Shown here: piece after piece, positions 6,732 to 14,889 of the stretch
Position numbering within the stretch: the first letter of the stretch is position 1
Layout of the letters: every line of letters begins with the position of its first letter
Virus record (IMG/VR): IMGVR_UViG_3300032893_000162
Span: 1 to 38,765 of that record
Length of the DNA: 38,765 bases
From: a virus
Strand: one strand, 5' to 3'
Translations under genes and position numbers: made by a program
Notes under the pieces: model-generated
Databases searched by the model: none
The model's input: only the letters and a program-made list of their open reading frames with translations
What the model was told of the DNA's origin: nothing

Positions 6732-6937
6732 TACAAATCCTCCGAAACATCATAAATGGTTTTAACTATTTTATTGTTCTTATCAAAAAATCTTTGCAAC
6801 CTCAAACGTTCATATTCTTCTTGTGCTTCCTTATAAGTTTTATAATCGTCATATGTATCTTCCCATGGACTAATACAAGTAGCTTTTCTTTGAACATTAA
6901 ACATACCTGATTTTTTCTCTACAATTCTGTAGCGCAT
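6731..6937 (-). CDS. Small hypothetical protein, 68 aa
   Basis: Begins MRYRIVEKKSGMFNVQRKA. A beta-rich N-terminal half is followed by the helix YKEAQEEYERLRLQRFF, a layout common in small phage proteins. AAGGAG lies upstream. Second gene of the leftward transcript after the helix-turn-helix gene. Confidence 0.65.
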   Translation of the reverse strand: MRYRIVEKKSGMFNVQRKATCISPWEDTYDDYKTYKEAQEEYERLRLQRFFDKNNKIVKTIYDVSEDL

Positions 6938-6943
6938 TTATCC

Positions 6944-7138
6944 CTACTCCTTGCTAACCCTATGTTCTTGCAGCCATCTATCAAAACCCTCTAGGTCAAT
7001 TAAATTCCTCGACCCAATTTTAATTAAACACTTTGACCTAAAGCCCTCTGTGTCCCTAGCGATAAAGTTTCTTATCGCCGATGAACTAAAAGGAAAATAA
7101 TTCCCGATGTCGCGTATTGTTGAGTATTTTTTTTCCAT
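6944..7138 (-). CDS. Excisionase-like helix-turn-helix protein, 64 aa
   Basis: The order is a helix (STIRDIGNYFP), a second helix (SSSAIRNFIARD), then CLIKIGSRNLIDLEGFDRWLQEH. This is the winged-helix layout of MerR/excisionase-type phage DNA-binding proteins, including the KIG-R-ID-hairpin. It is the first gene of the leftward array and faces the divergent control region, so it may bind the TTAATC repeats there. No integrase is present, so regulation is more likely than excision. Confidence 0.65.
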   Translation of the reverse strand: MEKKYSTIRDIGNYFPFSSSAIRNFIARDTEGFRSKCLIKIGSRNLIDLEGFDRWLQEHRVSKE

Positions 7139-7197
7139 TATATGCTCGCTATGGTTAGTTATCCTGTGATCATTCCAAATACAAAATAATACACCAG

Positions 7198-7303
7198 GAT
7201 TAACTGAGATGTAATTTAAACCTCTAGGGATTAAATAGCAATGATTTTTAATCTGGATGATTGACAGTTAATCTGGTTTAATCTATATTGATCTGAGTTA
7301 ATC
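7198..7303. promoter_or_regulatory. Phased TTAATC operator-like repeats
   Basis: TTAATC occurs at 7248, 7268, 7278 and 7298, so the copies are 20, 10 and 20 bp apart and lie on one face of the helix. The reverse form GATTAA occurs at 7198 and 7229. The 7268 and 7278 copies lie within the rightward promoter's spacer and just before its -10. This suggests cooperative control of the rightward genes and perhaps also the leftward ones. Confidence 0.55.
7261..7289 (+). promoter_or_regulatory. Rightward sigma70-type promoter
   Basis: A consensus -35 TTGACA (7261-7266), a 17-bp spacer and a near-consensus -10 TATATT (7284-7289) lie 33 bp before the first rightward gene. It overlaps the TTAATC repeats and is probably repressible. 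It would drive the recombination operon. Confidence 0.7.
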
Positions 7304-7321
7304 AACTCAAAGGATGGTATT

Positions 7322-7510
7322 ATGATGCTCGAAGATCGACATTTAATCGCTGAAGCACTGGAAAAAATTGGCAAGCCCATGCTGGCGAACGATGCGAGAC
7401 AGCAAGTGGATGTTAAGGTTTTGTCACAGTACGTGAGGGTGATACAGCATGTTGCTAATGATTGGTATATACTTGAGCCGCTATGGTCAGCGGGGTTGAT
7501 ATACGCATGA
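7322..7510 (+). CDS. Small hypothetical protein, 62 aa
   Basis: First gene of the rightward operon, with AAAGG upstream of two ATGs. Begins MMLEDRHLIAEALEKIGKPM. Mostly helical. The stop overlaps the next start as ATGA. Confidence 0.65.
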   Translation: MMLEDRHLIAEALEKIGKPMLANDARQQVDVKVLSQYVRVIQHVANDWYILEPLWSAGLIYA

Positions 7511-7668
7511 TAACGCATAAGACTTGTGGAACAAGATTGCAATATAAGACCAGTGATACGCCATTGGATTTTGGTTATGGTAGAGAATGTATTAGCTATA
7601 TGTGGTGCTGGGATTGTAAGCGTGAAGTACCATTTGAAGAACAAAAAATAGGGAACAACAATGAGTAA
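7507..7668 (+). CDS. Small zinc-type protein, 53 aa
   Basis: ATG at 7507 overlaps the previous stop. It has HKTCGTRLQ near residue 4 and CWDC at residues 34-37, and so could hold one zinc. The C-terminal bases carry the next gene's ribosome site (AGGGAACAACA). Confidence 0.6.
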   Translation: MITHKTCGTRLQYKTSDTPLDFGYGRECISYMWCWDCKREVPFEEQKIGNNNE

Positions 7669-8332
7669 TGCAATTTTAGTAATTGGAGAAAGTGGTTCTG
7701 GTAAATCAACTGCTATTCGTAATCTTCCACCAAAGGAAACATTTGTAATAAATGTGATTGGAAAGCCACTACCATTCAGGGGTTCAGGAAAGAATTATGT
7801 TCCTGTGACGGAAGGTGGAATGGTTGGAAACTACTACTGCTCTGATAAACCAGCACAGATCATAGCAATACTTAAATTCATTAATACTAAACGTCCTGAT
7901 ATTAAGTACATTGTTTTAGATGATCTTGGTTATACAATCATGAATGAATTTATGTCTAAAGCGTTGCTGAAGGGTTATGATAAATATTCCGAGATAGGTA
8001 AAAACTTTGCTGATATAATTGATACTGTAAAGTCTTTAAGACAGGATTTATTTTGTGTCCTTATGATGCACGTTGAAGCTGATAAACAAGGCAAAACCAA
8101 GCCTAAAACCGTCGGCAATATGATAGACCAGTATGTGTGTATAGAAGGTAACTTTACCTATGTGCTTCATACACTAGTATCTGATGGAAATTATAAGTTC
8201 CTGACTAATAATGATGGTCTGCACATGGCAAAGACCCCTATGGGATTATTCGATACCATGACCGTTGATAATGATCTTATGGCTGTTATTGAAAAAATTA
8301 ATAATTATTTGAATGAAGATATAACTTTATAA
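7661..8332 (+). CDS. Sak4-like RecA-fold ATPase (single-strand annealing/recombination)
   Basis: A 223-residue P-loop ATPase with Walker A GESGSGKST at residues 9-17 and Walker B YIVLDD at 83-88. A GNYYC segment precedes it and a conserved LMMHVEAD strand follows near residue 128. Size and layout fit AAA_24 phage proteins such as Sak4, which help anneal single strands. The next gene is SSB-like, and that pairing is typical of Sak4 loci. It could be described only as a phage nucleotide-binding protein. Confidence 0.75.
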   Translation: MSNAILVIGESGSGKSTAIRNLPPKETFVINVIGKPLPFRGSGKNYVPVTEGGMVGNYYCSDKPAQIIAILKFINTKRPDIKYIVLDDLGYTIMNEFMSKALLKGYDKYSEIGKNFADIIDTVKSLRQDLFCVLMMHVEADKQGKTKPKTVGNMIDQYVCIEGNFTYVLHTLVSDGNYKFLTNNDGLHMAKTPMGLFDTMTVDNDLMAVIEKINNYLNEDITL

Positions 8333-8344
8333 TGGAGATGCGGT

Positions 8345-8821
8345 ATGAGTTTTGTTTTTCCCCCAATGACAGAAGAAGAATTAACAGCAATTAACTTAGT
8401 TGATGAGGATGTTTATAACTTCAGGGTTGAGAAATCAACTAGGAAAGTATCAAAACAAGGGAATCCAATGTGTGAAATCGCTATTTCAATCTGGAATGAA
8501 AAGCTCCCAAACCACAAAGGATTGATATTTGATTATCTCGTATTTTCTAATGTTCCATTGAATATAAAAAAAATTAAACGTTTTTGCGATACAGCTGGAT
8601 TGCATGAAGAATATAAGCGCGGAGAGCTACCAGAAGATTTAACAGGTCTGCAAGGTAAGGCAGCTATTGGCATACAAGACCCCATGCCAAAACCCAATGG
8701 TGGTTACTACGATAGAAAAAATGTTGTCGTAGAATATGTCGTTACAGACAAAGGTGCTGTAAAATCTGAGTTAGGTGGAAAACCTGGAACACCAGAATTC
8801 AACGATGATATTCCCTTTTAG
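8345..8821 (+). CDS. SSB-like / DUF669 protein with acidic DDIPF tail
   Basis: 158 residues. A beta-rich core includes DVYNFRVEKSTRKVSKQGN at about 21-39 and GLIFDYLVFSN, consistent with the DUF669/OB-fold proteins that follow Sak4-like ATPases. It ends in EFNDDIPF, the acidic and phenylalanine tail that bacterial SSB proteins use to recruit partners. It probably binds single-stranded DNA. ATGGAGATGCGGT lies upstream. Confidence 0.75.
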   Translation: MSFVFPPMTEEELTAINLVDEDVYNFRVEKSTRKVSKQGNPMCEIAISIWNEKLPNHKGLIFDYLVFSNVPLNIKKIKRFCDTAGLHEEYKRGELPEDLTGLQGKAAIGIQDPMPKPNGGYYDRKNVVVEYVVTDKGAVKSELGGKPGTPEFNDDIPF

Positions 8822-8835
8822 CCTAGAGTATTTAT

Positions 8836-9159
8836 ATGACTAAAATCACTTACAAGGTAGTCAACAAGATCAAAAAGGCCAAGTACCCCATGGGTAGCCC
8901 TAAGTACAGAGAAGCGCATAACGAAGCTAATCGTGCTGAGAAAAAGGAATATCCCAAGGGTTATGAGAAAATGAAGTCCATTGATGACAGGCTACCCAAG
9001 GGTGAATATGCTGGCACGCATGACAAGGCAGGGAACATTAAAGTTTCCAAGCGGGTTCCTAAGAAGGAAAGACCAGAAGTTGCCAGACATGAGTTTGTAG
9101 AACATAAGAAAGACCCAGGAGCATGTAAGATATGCGGAAAAGGTAAAAGAGGACATTAG
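8836..9159 (+). CDS. Basic lysine-rich phage protein, 107 aa
   Basis: Lysine-rich. A middle segment, DDRLPKGEYAGTH, is followed by PEVARHEFVEHK near residues 81-92 and CKICGKGKRGH at the end. The HExxE and the CxxC could each bind metal. HExxE-like segments occur in small phage proteins of unclear function, and I do not claim protease activity. It follows the SSB-like gene by 14 bp. Confidence 0.6.
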   Translation: MTKITYKVVNKIKKAKYPMGSPKYREAHNEANRAEKKEYPKGYEKMKSIDDRLPKGEYAGTHDKAGNIKVSKRVPKKERPEVARHEFVEHKKDPGACKICGKGKRGH

Positions 9160-9164
9160 ATTTT

Positions 9165-9287
9165 ATGATCCACATACAAATAACAACGAACAGACTGTTA
9201 CTTGACTACGATATGTGGATCGCCAAAATTCTCCACCTGCCATCCATCAGGTGTCCTTCCTCGCGCCGTCCGAGTGGGAATAAATGA
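9165..9287 (+). CDS. Possible 40-aa ORF in a structured spacer
   Basis: ATG 9165 to TGA 9287, beginning MIHIQITTNRLLLD. The ribosome site is weak (GAGGA, 12 bp away). The frame covers both arms of a perfect 10-bp inverted repeat (9167-9176 and 9212-9221), so the sequence may be kept for RNA structure rather than protein. The second half is richer in G and C than its surroundings. Confidence 0.25.
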   Translation: MIHIQITTNRLLLDYDMWIAKILHLPSIRCPSSRRPSGNK

Positions 9288-9308
9288 CGGCAACTACCAA
9301 TTTGGTAG
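9167..9308. other. Structured intergenic region
   Basis: GATCCACATA (9167-9176) and TATGTGGATC (9212-9221) form a perfect 10-bp inverted repeat with a 35-nt loop. CTACCAA-T-TTGGTAG at 9294-9308 is a second one. Together they could form a small RNA, an attenuator or a protein-binding site. No known RNA family is recognised. Confidence 0.4.
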
Positions 9309-9352
9309 ATATTGATAGGTTATTGGTAATTACATTTTCATGGAGAGATTAA

Positions 9353-9493
9353 ATGGGAATAATACTTAAAGCAGTAGGGATATTCTTTGGTATAAGCCTG
9401 TCAGTACTCTTATTTGCATTTGCTTATGCCATTGTGAATGAAGAACTGCTTGCTAAAAAAAATAATGATGCACTCTATAGCGATTGTAAATAA
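9353..9493 (+). CDS. Small single-pass membrane protein, 46 aa
   Basis: ATG 9353 with GGAGAG upstream. Begins MGIILKAVGIFFGISLSV, followed by one long hydrophobic segment (about residues 4-26) and a charged C-terminus. It lies just before the lipoprotein gene. Size and topology would suit a small holin-like or accessory membrane protein, but a second holin candidate lies beside the lysozyme. Confidence 0.55.
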   Translation: MGIILKAVGIFFGISLSVLLFAFAYAIVNEELLAKKNNDALYSDCK

Positions 9494-9513
9494 TATGTGA
9501 TATAACGTTCTGG

Positions 9514-9532
9514 AATGTTATTTCATAACATT
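9514..9532 (+). terminator. Hairpin after the membrane-protein gene
   Basis: AATGTTAT, loop TTC, ATAACATT: a perfect 8-bp AT-rich stem 21 bp after the stop. It lacks a T-run, so it may be an RNA-stabilising hairpin or a weak terminator. Confidence 0.35.
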
Positions 9533-9557
9533 TCTCCTGTAAAAATAAATGATTGGC

Positions 9558-9582
9558 AAAGCAGTGCATTAGTGCTGCTTTT
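9558..9582 (+). terminator. Rho-independent-type terminator
   Basis: AAAGCAGTGC, loop ATTA, GTGCTGCTTT form a 10-bp stem ending in TTTT. It is positioned to end or attenuate the rightward operon just before the lipoprotein gene at 9597. Confidence 0.5.
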
Positions 9583-9596
9583 GTCAGGTATACACT

Positions 9597-9785
9597 ATGA
9601 AATATATCCTTACCATCGCATTAATCACCTTATTAACATCCTGTGCGGCCAAGCAACATGATTATATCTGCTATACAGTCCTGCCAATAGGTGAAGTGAA
9701 GCATGTGCCAAAGCCCAAGTTCCTCTGTCTGCGAGATGACATTGCAGAGCAAGTCCAGCAGAACCAGGCTTTTGCTGAGGATTAG
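9597..9785 (+). CDS. Small lipoprotein, 62 aa (possible spanin-like)
   Basis: The signal MKYILTIALITLLTSC has a lipobox LTSC, so the mature protein would be lipidated at Cys16. The remaining 46 residues include two more cysteines and KPKFLCLRDD. A small outer-membrane lipoprotein at the end of a phage operon can be the o-spanin (Rz1) component, but no inner-membrane partner with a coiled coil is obvious. Its stop overlaps, tail to tail, the end of the opposite-strand fibre gene. Confidence 0.6.
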   Translation: MKYILTIALITLLTSCAAKQHDYICYTVLPIGEVKHVPKPKFLCLRDDIAEQVQQNQAFAED

Positions 9786-12331
9786 CGTACCCTACGGGCA
9801 GAGAGGGTTCCGCACATAGTTATAGACCCAGTGCTATTATTAACATAACCAGACAAATAGACTGTTGTTGTGCTTGCAATACTTATCCTTATTGTTGGCG
9901 CATTCATCCCAATATTAATAAGTGTTCCTGCATTAGAATAAATTTCATTTAACAAGGATGTTTCTGGCTGCGTTGCGCTAGATGTACTTATCCAACATTG
10001 ATAAAAGGATGCCAAGGCCGCTGTGCCGCCTGTTGTAAAGAAAATATTTCCCCATACATCCCAGTCTCCAGCAGTCAAGCTAATGCTTGTCATATCGGTT
10101 GCTGTCGTATTAGAAATTGAAACTGCTGACGCCGTTGCAATATGACTTGTAACAAACTGACCAACATAGCCAGCGCCAGCGCTATCATTAGTAGTTGTTC
10201 CATTGATACCTTTAGTTGTATCTGACCATGTCAAAGACGTAATGGTAGGAGTAGCAGTAACCGATAAAACACCAGAACCATTATAGTTAGGAACTCCATA
10301 ATTAGCTAAAGTAAGTCCTGATACCGCCGTTCCAGATGCCGCATAATAAGCCAACTGTTGTATAGTTCCGCTATTAACCGTACCACTTCCAGAAGGCGAA
10401 GCCCATGTGCCGTCACCACGCCAGAACGTACTAGACGATGCACCTGTGCCGCTATTCAAGCTTCCTGTTGCAACCTGCACAGCAGACGGCAGTGTTTGCG
10501 TTAAGCTTGGCACACCACCAGCACTTGTCGCCAATACAGAACTATTAGCCGTTGCAAGTCCGGTCACCACATTGGCAGATGACGCATAGAGTATGGTGTT
10601 TACATTATAAGTGCTGGCAAAGGTTGCCGTAGACCAAGAGGGAGTTGTAGAGCTTCCTGATAGAAGAACCTGTCCAGCAGTAGCGGTGCCAGCGAGTATT
10701 GCAAGAGCAGAGCCAGTGCTATAAACAATGCCACCATTAGAAGCTGTAAGAGCCGCATTCGTACCTCCTAGTGCCAGCGATAACTGACTAGCCCATGTAG
10801 GAACACCAGAGGACGTTGTGAGAACCGCAGTTGTCGCAGTGGCTAAGCCAGCTATCACATTATTCGATGAGCTATATAACAACTGGTTAATAGTCGTAGT
10901 CGCTGGGTAAGTTGCTGTTGACCACGCTGGGGTTGTGCTAGACCCAGATAATAACACCTGATTGGCTGTTGCTGTGCCCGCCAATATAGCCAATGCCGAT
11001 GCAGTACTATAAACAATACCACCGTTGCTGGCAGTCAAATTAGCGTTTGTACCGCCACGAGCCAAGCTTAGTTGCCCAGACCATCCAGCCGCTATACCAG
11101 AAGCCTGTAACAATGCAGTCGCTGGTGTGCCAGACAAGGTCAGGGTGACGTTAGTATCGCTGGTGACAGTCAGTGCAGCAGGGGTTGGTAGCTGGCTGGT
11201 TGTTGCCAAAGTTCCCGATGTTGGGAATGTGACACCTGTGGTATTGGTGAAGGTAAATGTCACCCCAAATGCCCCAGAGGTGGTAATAGCTCCTGCTGTG
11301 GTTAGCGCTCCCCCTAGGGACAGTGCGTAACTACCCCAAGATGGACTAGAGGCATTCGCCGATAACAATGGCAGGTTGGCTGTTGCTGTACCAGAAAGGA
11401 TGTTTAACTTTGAGGCATCAGACCAAACAATGCCCCCAGCACTTGCTGTCAGGGAGTTGTTTGTGCCGCCATAGAGCAATCCTATATTTGAACCCTGCCA
11501 TACGCCAGAAGATATTGTGCCTAGCGCCGTAATATTATCCTGTACGGCAGACGGAATGGTTTGACTAAGACTTGGCACACCCAATGCAGAAGTGATCAAT
11601 ACACTTGAATTTGCCGTAGCCAACCCAGACACAGATGAGCCAGCAGAAGCATAATAGGCAAGCTGGTTTATCAAACCTGGGTTAACAGACCCAGAACCAG
11701 CAGGGGTTGCCCAGGTACCATCTCCACGCCAAAAGGTAGATGAAGATGCCGAAGTGCCATGGTTTAAGCTTCCAGGTGCAACCTGCACCGAAGTAGGCAT
11801 TGATCCACCAACAATAGAATCCAACACCGCAGACCATGCTTCTACATTGACGCCAATAGCCAAGCCAATATTAGCCTGAGCTGTGGTCACATTGGTGAGA
11901 TCAGAGAGGTTATTAGCAGACTGCAAGAACCGACTTAATGGCGTGACCGTTGGAACAGCGCTGCTACCTGTGGTATTTGCCCAGAGGGAATTCGCTGCAA
12001 TGGGCGCAAAGGACAAGGTACCAGCAGAGGTTATCGGCCCACCCGTCAAGCCTGTGCCAGACCCAACAGACGTCACTGTTCCGCTCCCACCCCCAGCAAT
12101 GGCTATCCACTGCGATGAAGTTGTGCTGTAGTATTCATACTGCGAGAGATTGGTATTAAATCCCAGTAAGCCGTTATAGGGCGAAGCTGGTCTCGTGGCC
12201 GTTGTCCAGCTTATGACATAAGGTGATTGAAAGTTGGAACCACCTAGCGCGGATGTGACACCGACAAGCATGTTAGTTGCCGAATTAAGATTAACGGCAG
12301 AAAATTGTGAAAATTTAATTGTCGAAGTCAT
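9782..12331 (-). CDS. Repetitive tail-fibre protein, 849 aa
   Basis: Low-complexity Ser/Thr/Ala/Gly-rich chain typical of trimeric tail fibres. The N-terminal segment (about 1-75) differs from the rest and probably attaches the fibre. Residues 80-700 hold imperfect repeats: GGTN-containing units at 288, 426 and 522, the last two a 96-residue tandem copy, and FWRGDGTWA near 200 and 636. The C-terminal 140 residues are non-repetitive and likely to bind the receptor. It ends the minus-strand virion operon. The ORFs on the opposite strand across it look like shadows of this composition. Confidence 0.7.
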   Translation of the reverse strand: MTSTIKFSQFSAVNLNSATNMLVGVTSALGGSNFQSPYVISWTTATRPASPYNGLLGFNTNLSQYEYYSTTSSQWIAIAGGGSGTVTSVGSGTGLTGGPITSAGTLSFAPIAANSLWANTTGSSAVPTVTPLSRFLQSANNLSDLTNVTTAQANIGLAIGVNVEAWSAVLDSIVGGSMPTSVQVAPGSLNHGTSASSSTFWRGDGTWATPAGSGSVNPGLINQLAYYASAGSSVSGLATANSSVLITSALGVPSLSQTIPSAVQDNITALGTISSGVWQGSNIGLLYGGTNNSLTASAGGIVWSDASKLNILSGTATANLPLLSANASSPSWGSYALSLGGALTTAGAITTSGAFGVTFTFTNTTGVTFPTSGTLATTSQLPTPAALTVTSDTNVTLTLSGTPATALLQASGIAAGWSGQLSLARGGTNANLTASNGGIVYSTASALAILAGTATANQVLLSGSSTTPAWSTATYPATTTINQLLYSSSNNVIAGLATATTAVLTTSSGVPTWASQLSLALGGTNAALTASNGGIVYSTGSALAILAGTATAGQVLLSGSSTTPSWSTATFASTYNVNTILYASSANVVTGLATANSSVLATSAGGVPSLTQTLPSAVQVATGSLNSGTGASSSTFWRGDGTWASPSGSGTVNSGTIQQLAYYAASGTAVSGLTLANYGVPNYNGSGVLSVTATPTITSLTWSDTTKGINGTTTNDSAGAGYVGQFVTSHIATASAVSISNTTATDMTSISLTAGDWDVWGNIFFTTGGTAALASFYQCWISTSSATQPETSLLNEIYSNAGTLINIGMNAPTIRISIASTTTVYLSGYVNNSTGSITMCGTLSARRVR
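10481..11056 (-). repeat. Tandem 288-bp duplication in the fibre gene
   Basis: Fibre residues 426-521 and 522 to about 610 share GGTN-LTASNGGIVYST and LSGSSTTP blocks in register, so the DNA repeats with a 288-bp period. The second copy diverges towards its end. Confidence 0.6.
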
Positions 12332-12373
12332 AGTGACATCCTTGTCTAGTTGCTTCCAATTACCGTAAACATT

Positions 12374-12730
12374 TTACTGGTTAGTATTATCTTCTACTAA
12401 TAAAAACTGTGCGCTTACCCTTGGTGTTCCTGTTGGTGCCAAAAAGCTCAAGGTAGTGCCACCAATGACAGTACGACAATCTTCCAAGGGGATTAATTCT
12501 TGGTTAGCAGTAGTCGTGGCTGTGTTGGATGTTGGATCGGTGGCAGCAGCGCCATAACATACCCAGATTTCAGCCGTATAACTGCAACGGAACCGCACTC
12601 TGAATTTCATTTTAGCGGTGCCAGGAACGGTATAGGACAAAGCTGTGCCGCTTGCTAATAACAAATTAGCATTAATGTTGCTGAATGGATAAGCATCTAA
12701 AAAATTCTTTGAATATCGTGTATAAGCCAT
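12374..12730 (-). CDS. Small structural protein, 118 aa
   Basis: Begins MAYTRYSKNFLDAYPFSN and is beta-rich (MKFRVRFRCSYTAEIWVCYG). It sits between two fibre-type genes on the virion strand. Likely a minor tail or fibre-associated protein, by position only. Confidence 0.55.
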   Translation of the reverse strand: MAYTRYSKNFLDAYPFSNINANLLLASGTALSYTVPGTAKMKFRVRFRCSYTAEIWVCYGAAATDPTSNTATTTANQELIPLEDCRTVIGGTTLSFLAPTGTPRVSAQFLLVEDNTNQ

Positions 12731-12746
12731 TTATAAAGCCCTCATG

Positions 12747-14879
12747 TTAAATTCTTGCATCAGCAACAAAGTGAAAATTAACTAATGTTGAAACAGCATC
12801 GCTAGCTGACATTTCTGCTACTTGATTTAAAGTAGCATTTCCAGCAGGAGCATAGCTCGCACGTTTTGTTCCAACATTCAATGCTACCCAGTTTCCAGCT
12901 AATGCCGTTGAAGCAGGTGTTCCTGCTGATCCATTCAAATAAATATTCACATCCAAATGAGCCGAAGTTCCAGCGCTAGGAGAATAGAATGTTATCGTTG
13001 GCACTACGCGCTTTATCGTATTGTAATCAAAATCAAAACAAGCAGAATAAGAAAGCCAGTTAGGACTTGAAAAAGTAGTTTCTTGCAATCTTACAAATTG
13101 TGACAACAAGCTAGTTGCTCCTGGCAACACGCCATTTGAATAAGACTTTTCATAATAATACTGGCATTCTTTCAATACTTGATCCCATGTTTTAGGATTA
13201 GATGGCAGAGCAAATTGGCTTGGCACTAATGAAATATCATTCACTACAATAGCATCGGCTGTTGCAGCTTGATTCATATTACTTATCGTATAGAACACAA
13301 TGCCCAGCGTCATAGTAGCAGCGGAAGCCGCTGGTAACTGAAAACCACTAAATGCAAATTCTTCTGCTGATGCACCCAAAGTATAAACTGGATCATTAAT
13401 AGGTGCTATTGCTGTCCATCCAGAAGCAAATACAGGGTCTTGTCCTGCTGCCCAAGAGGCAATCGGATAGCTTTGCGAAGTAGCAGAAGGCAACGAAGCA
13501 TTATAAATCAAGCGCATTTTAAACTGACAATTCGCAGTTGAATGCGAGGGGCTATTGATAAACGCATTCACGACTGATGACATTATACTTCCCCAGTATG
13601 GAGAGATACTCACCGGATCAACATACTGAATCATGGCAAATTGATTATTTGCAGTGACCGCCGTTACCTGAAAACCATTATTAGTTGCATAACCTGATTG
13701 TCCTACTGCTACATTGTTACCTGTTGCAGAAGTCACATAGGCTTGCTGACAAATAATAGTTTGATCAGCCGTATAGGTATTTGTCGCGACGTTCGTTGAG
13801 CTAGTAGTTCTAAATTGCCATGGGTTCAAGCCAAAGTTCCAGCCTACCAAAACAGTGTCTTTTGGCTGCATGATAATGGAATTTTTATAAAAGCTAAATT
13901 CCTGGTTAACAGTTGTCTCATAGGACACTTGCTGAAACAAAGGAACACTACCAGGCGTATTAGGATAAACCCCGGTATTAGGCAGAACAAATCCTGCTGA
14001 CAATGGTGTGCTTTGACCTACAAATTGAATATTGCTAAGAGAAATTGTCCCCAACACAGGTAAATTAAATACTAGCTGAACACTAGGAGAACTGCTGACA
14101 TTCACAGGTTCAGGTATATTGGCAGCACCGTAATAAGGTTCTAATGACCCTGTTTGTATTTGTCCTGAAAACAAGGTGGTTGGCGTATTTGTTCCAGAAG
14201 GCACATATACCACTGTAACAGGCTGTGCAGAGCTAGACATGTCTGCCAAAAACGTTACAGCAGCAGCACCGCCCGCAAATAGTGCGCCGTTGTTTTCAAA
14301 TGTTTGTATTAACTTTACAGATGTCCATCCAAGATTATTAAAACTCAAGTAATATGGTGGATTACCTGGAACACCGGAGTTATTAGGATTAACCACCTGT
14401 GTAATAATCGTTGTACCAGCACCAGTTAATACCAATGTCCAACCTGGCGCTATATTAAGCGTATAAGTACTGGCAGATGCTTGCGTATAAGTAAAAGGAC
14501 TTGAAAATAAAATATCTGAAAACTGTGGGTTCACAATAGAATTCGCAGCAACAGTCAAGGTATCTGTTATAACTGTTCCACCACCACCTTCAGGCACAAA
14601 GTTCTGTACGTCCCAGATTAAAGGTGATGTTTGCGTTGGCCCTTGTCGTACCTGTATGCGATAGGTCAGAGAAGGATCGAAGTATAAATTATTAGGTAAT
14701 CCTGCTGAGGGTTGAAATTCCACTGGATTAGACCAAGGAGTTCCGTTGGGTGACATATATACATTCTGGAAGTTATAAGGCAAGGTGTTTTCTAAAAAGA
14801 AAGCATAATAGGTGTCATCCACTGGTATTCCAGTCAGATTGTTCATGAACCAAATTGGATTAGCTGAGCGCACAAACAT
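12747..14879 (-). CDS. Putative tail fibre/tailspike-type protein, 710 aa
   Basis: Beta-rich, Ser/Thr/Asn/Pro-rich chain. The first 100 residues (PIWFMNNLTGIPVDDTYYAFF, then a glycine-rich linker near 98-101) look like a virion-attachment module. About 555-575 has KTWDQVLKECQYYYEKSY, a segment I associate with phage tail-fibre proteins that carry a carbohydrate-binding C-terminal region. No catalytic motif is visible. It sits between the ejection proteins and the repetitive fibre. Confidence 0.6.
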   Translation of the reverse strand: MFVRSANPIWFMNNLTGIPVDDTYYAFFLENTLPYNFQNVYMSPNGTPWSNPVEFQPSAGLPNNLYFDPSLTYRIQVRQGPTQTSPLIWDVQNFVPEGGGGTVITDTLTVAANSIVNPQFSDILFSSPFTYTQASASTYTLNIAPGWTLVLTGAGTTIITQVVNPNNSGVPGNPPYYLSFNNLGWTSVKLIQTFENNGALFAGGAAAVTFLADMSSSAQPVTVVYVPSGTNTPTTLFSGQIQTGSLEPYYGAANIPEPVNVSSSPSVQLVFNLPVLGTISLSNIQFVGQSTPLSAGFVLPNTGVYPNTPGSVPLFQQVSYETTVNQEFSFYKNSIIMQPKDTVLVGWNFGLNPWQFRTTSSTNVATNTYTADQTIICQQAYVTSATGNNVAVGQSGYATNNGFQVTAVTANNQFAMIQYVDPVSISPYWGSIMSSVVNAFINSPSHSTANCQFKMRLIYNASLPSATSQSYPIASWAAGQDPVFASGWTAIAPINDPVYTLGASAEEFAFSGFQLPAASAATMTLGIVFYTISNMNQAATADAIVVNDISLVPSQFALPSNPKTWDQVLKECQYYYEKSYSNGVLPGATSLLSQFVRLQETTFSSPNWLSYSACFDFDYNTIKRVVPTITFYSPSAGTSAHLDVNIYLNGSAGTPASTALAGNWVALNVGTKRASYAPAGNATLNQVAEMSASDAVSTLVNFHFVADARI

Positions 14880-14889
14880 TTAATTCTCC

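Noticed and set aside
7231-7644. 137-aa minus-strand ORF across the divergent control region
   Set aside because: It is antisense to the start of the rightward operon and covers the promoter.
10407-12159. Several plus-strand ORFs opposite the fibre gene
   Set aside because: They are shadows produced by the repetitive Ser/Thr/Ala codons of the fibre gene.
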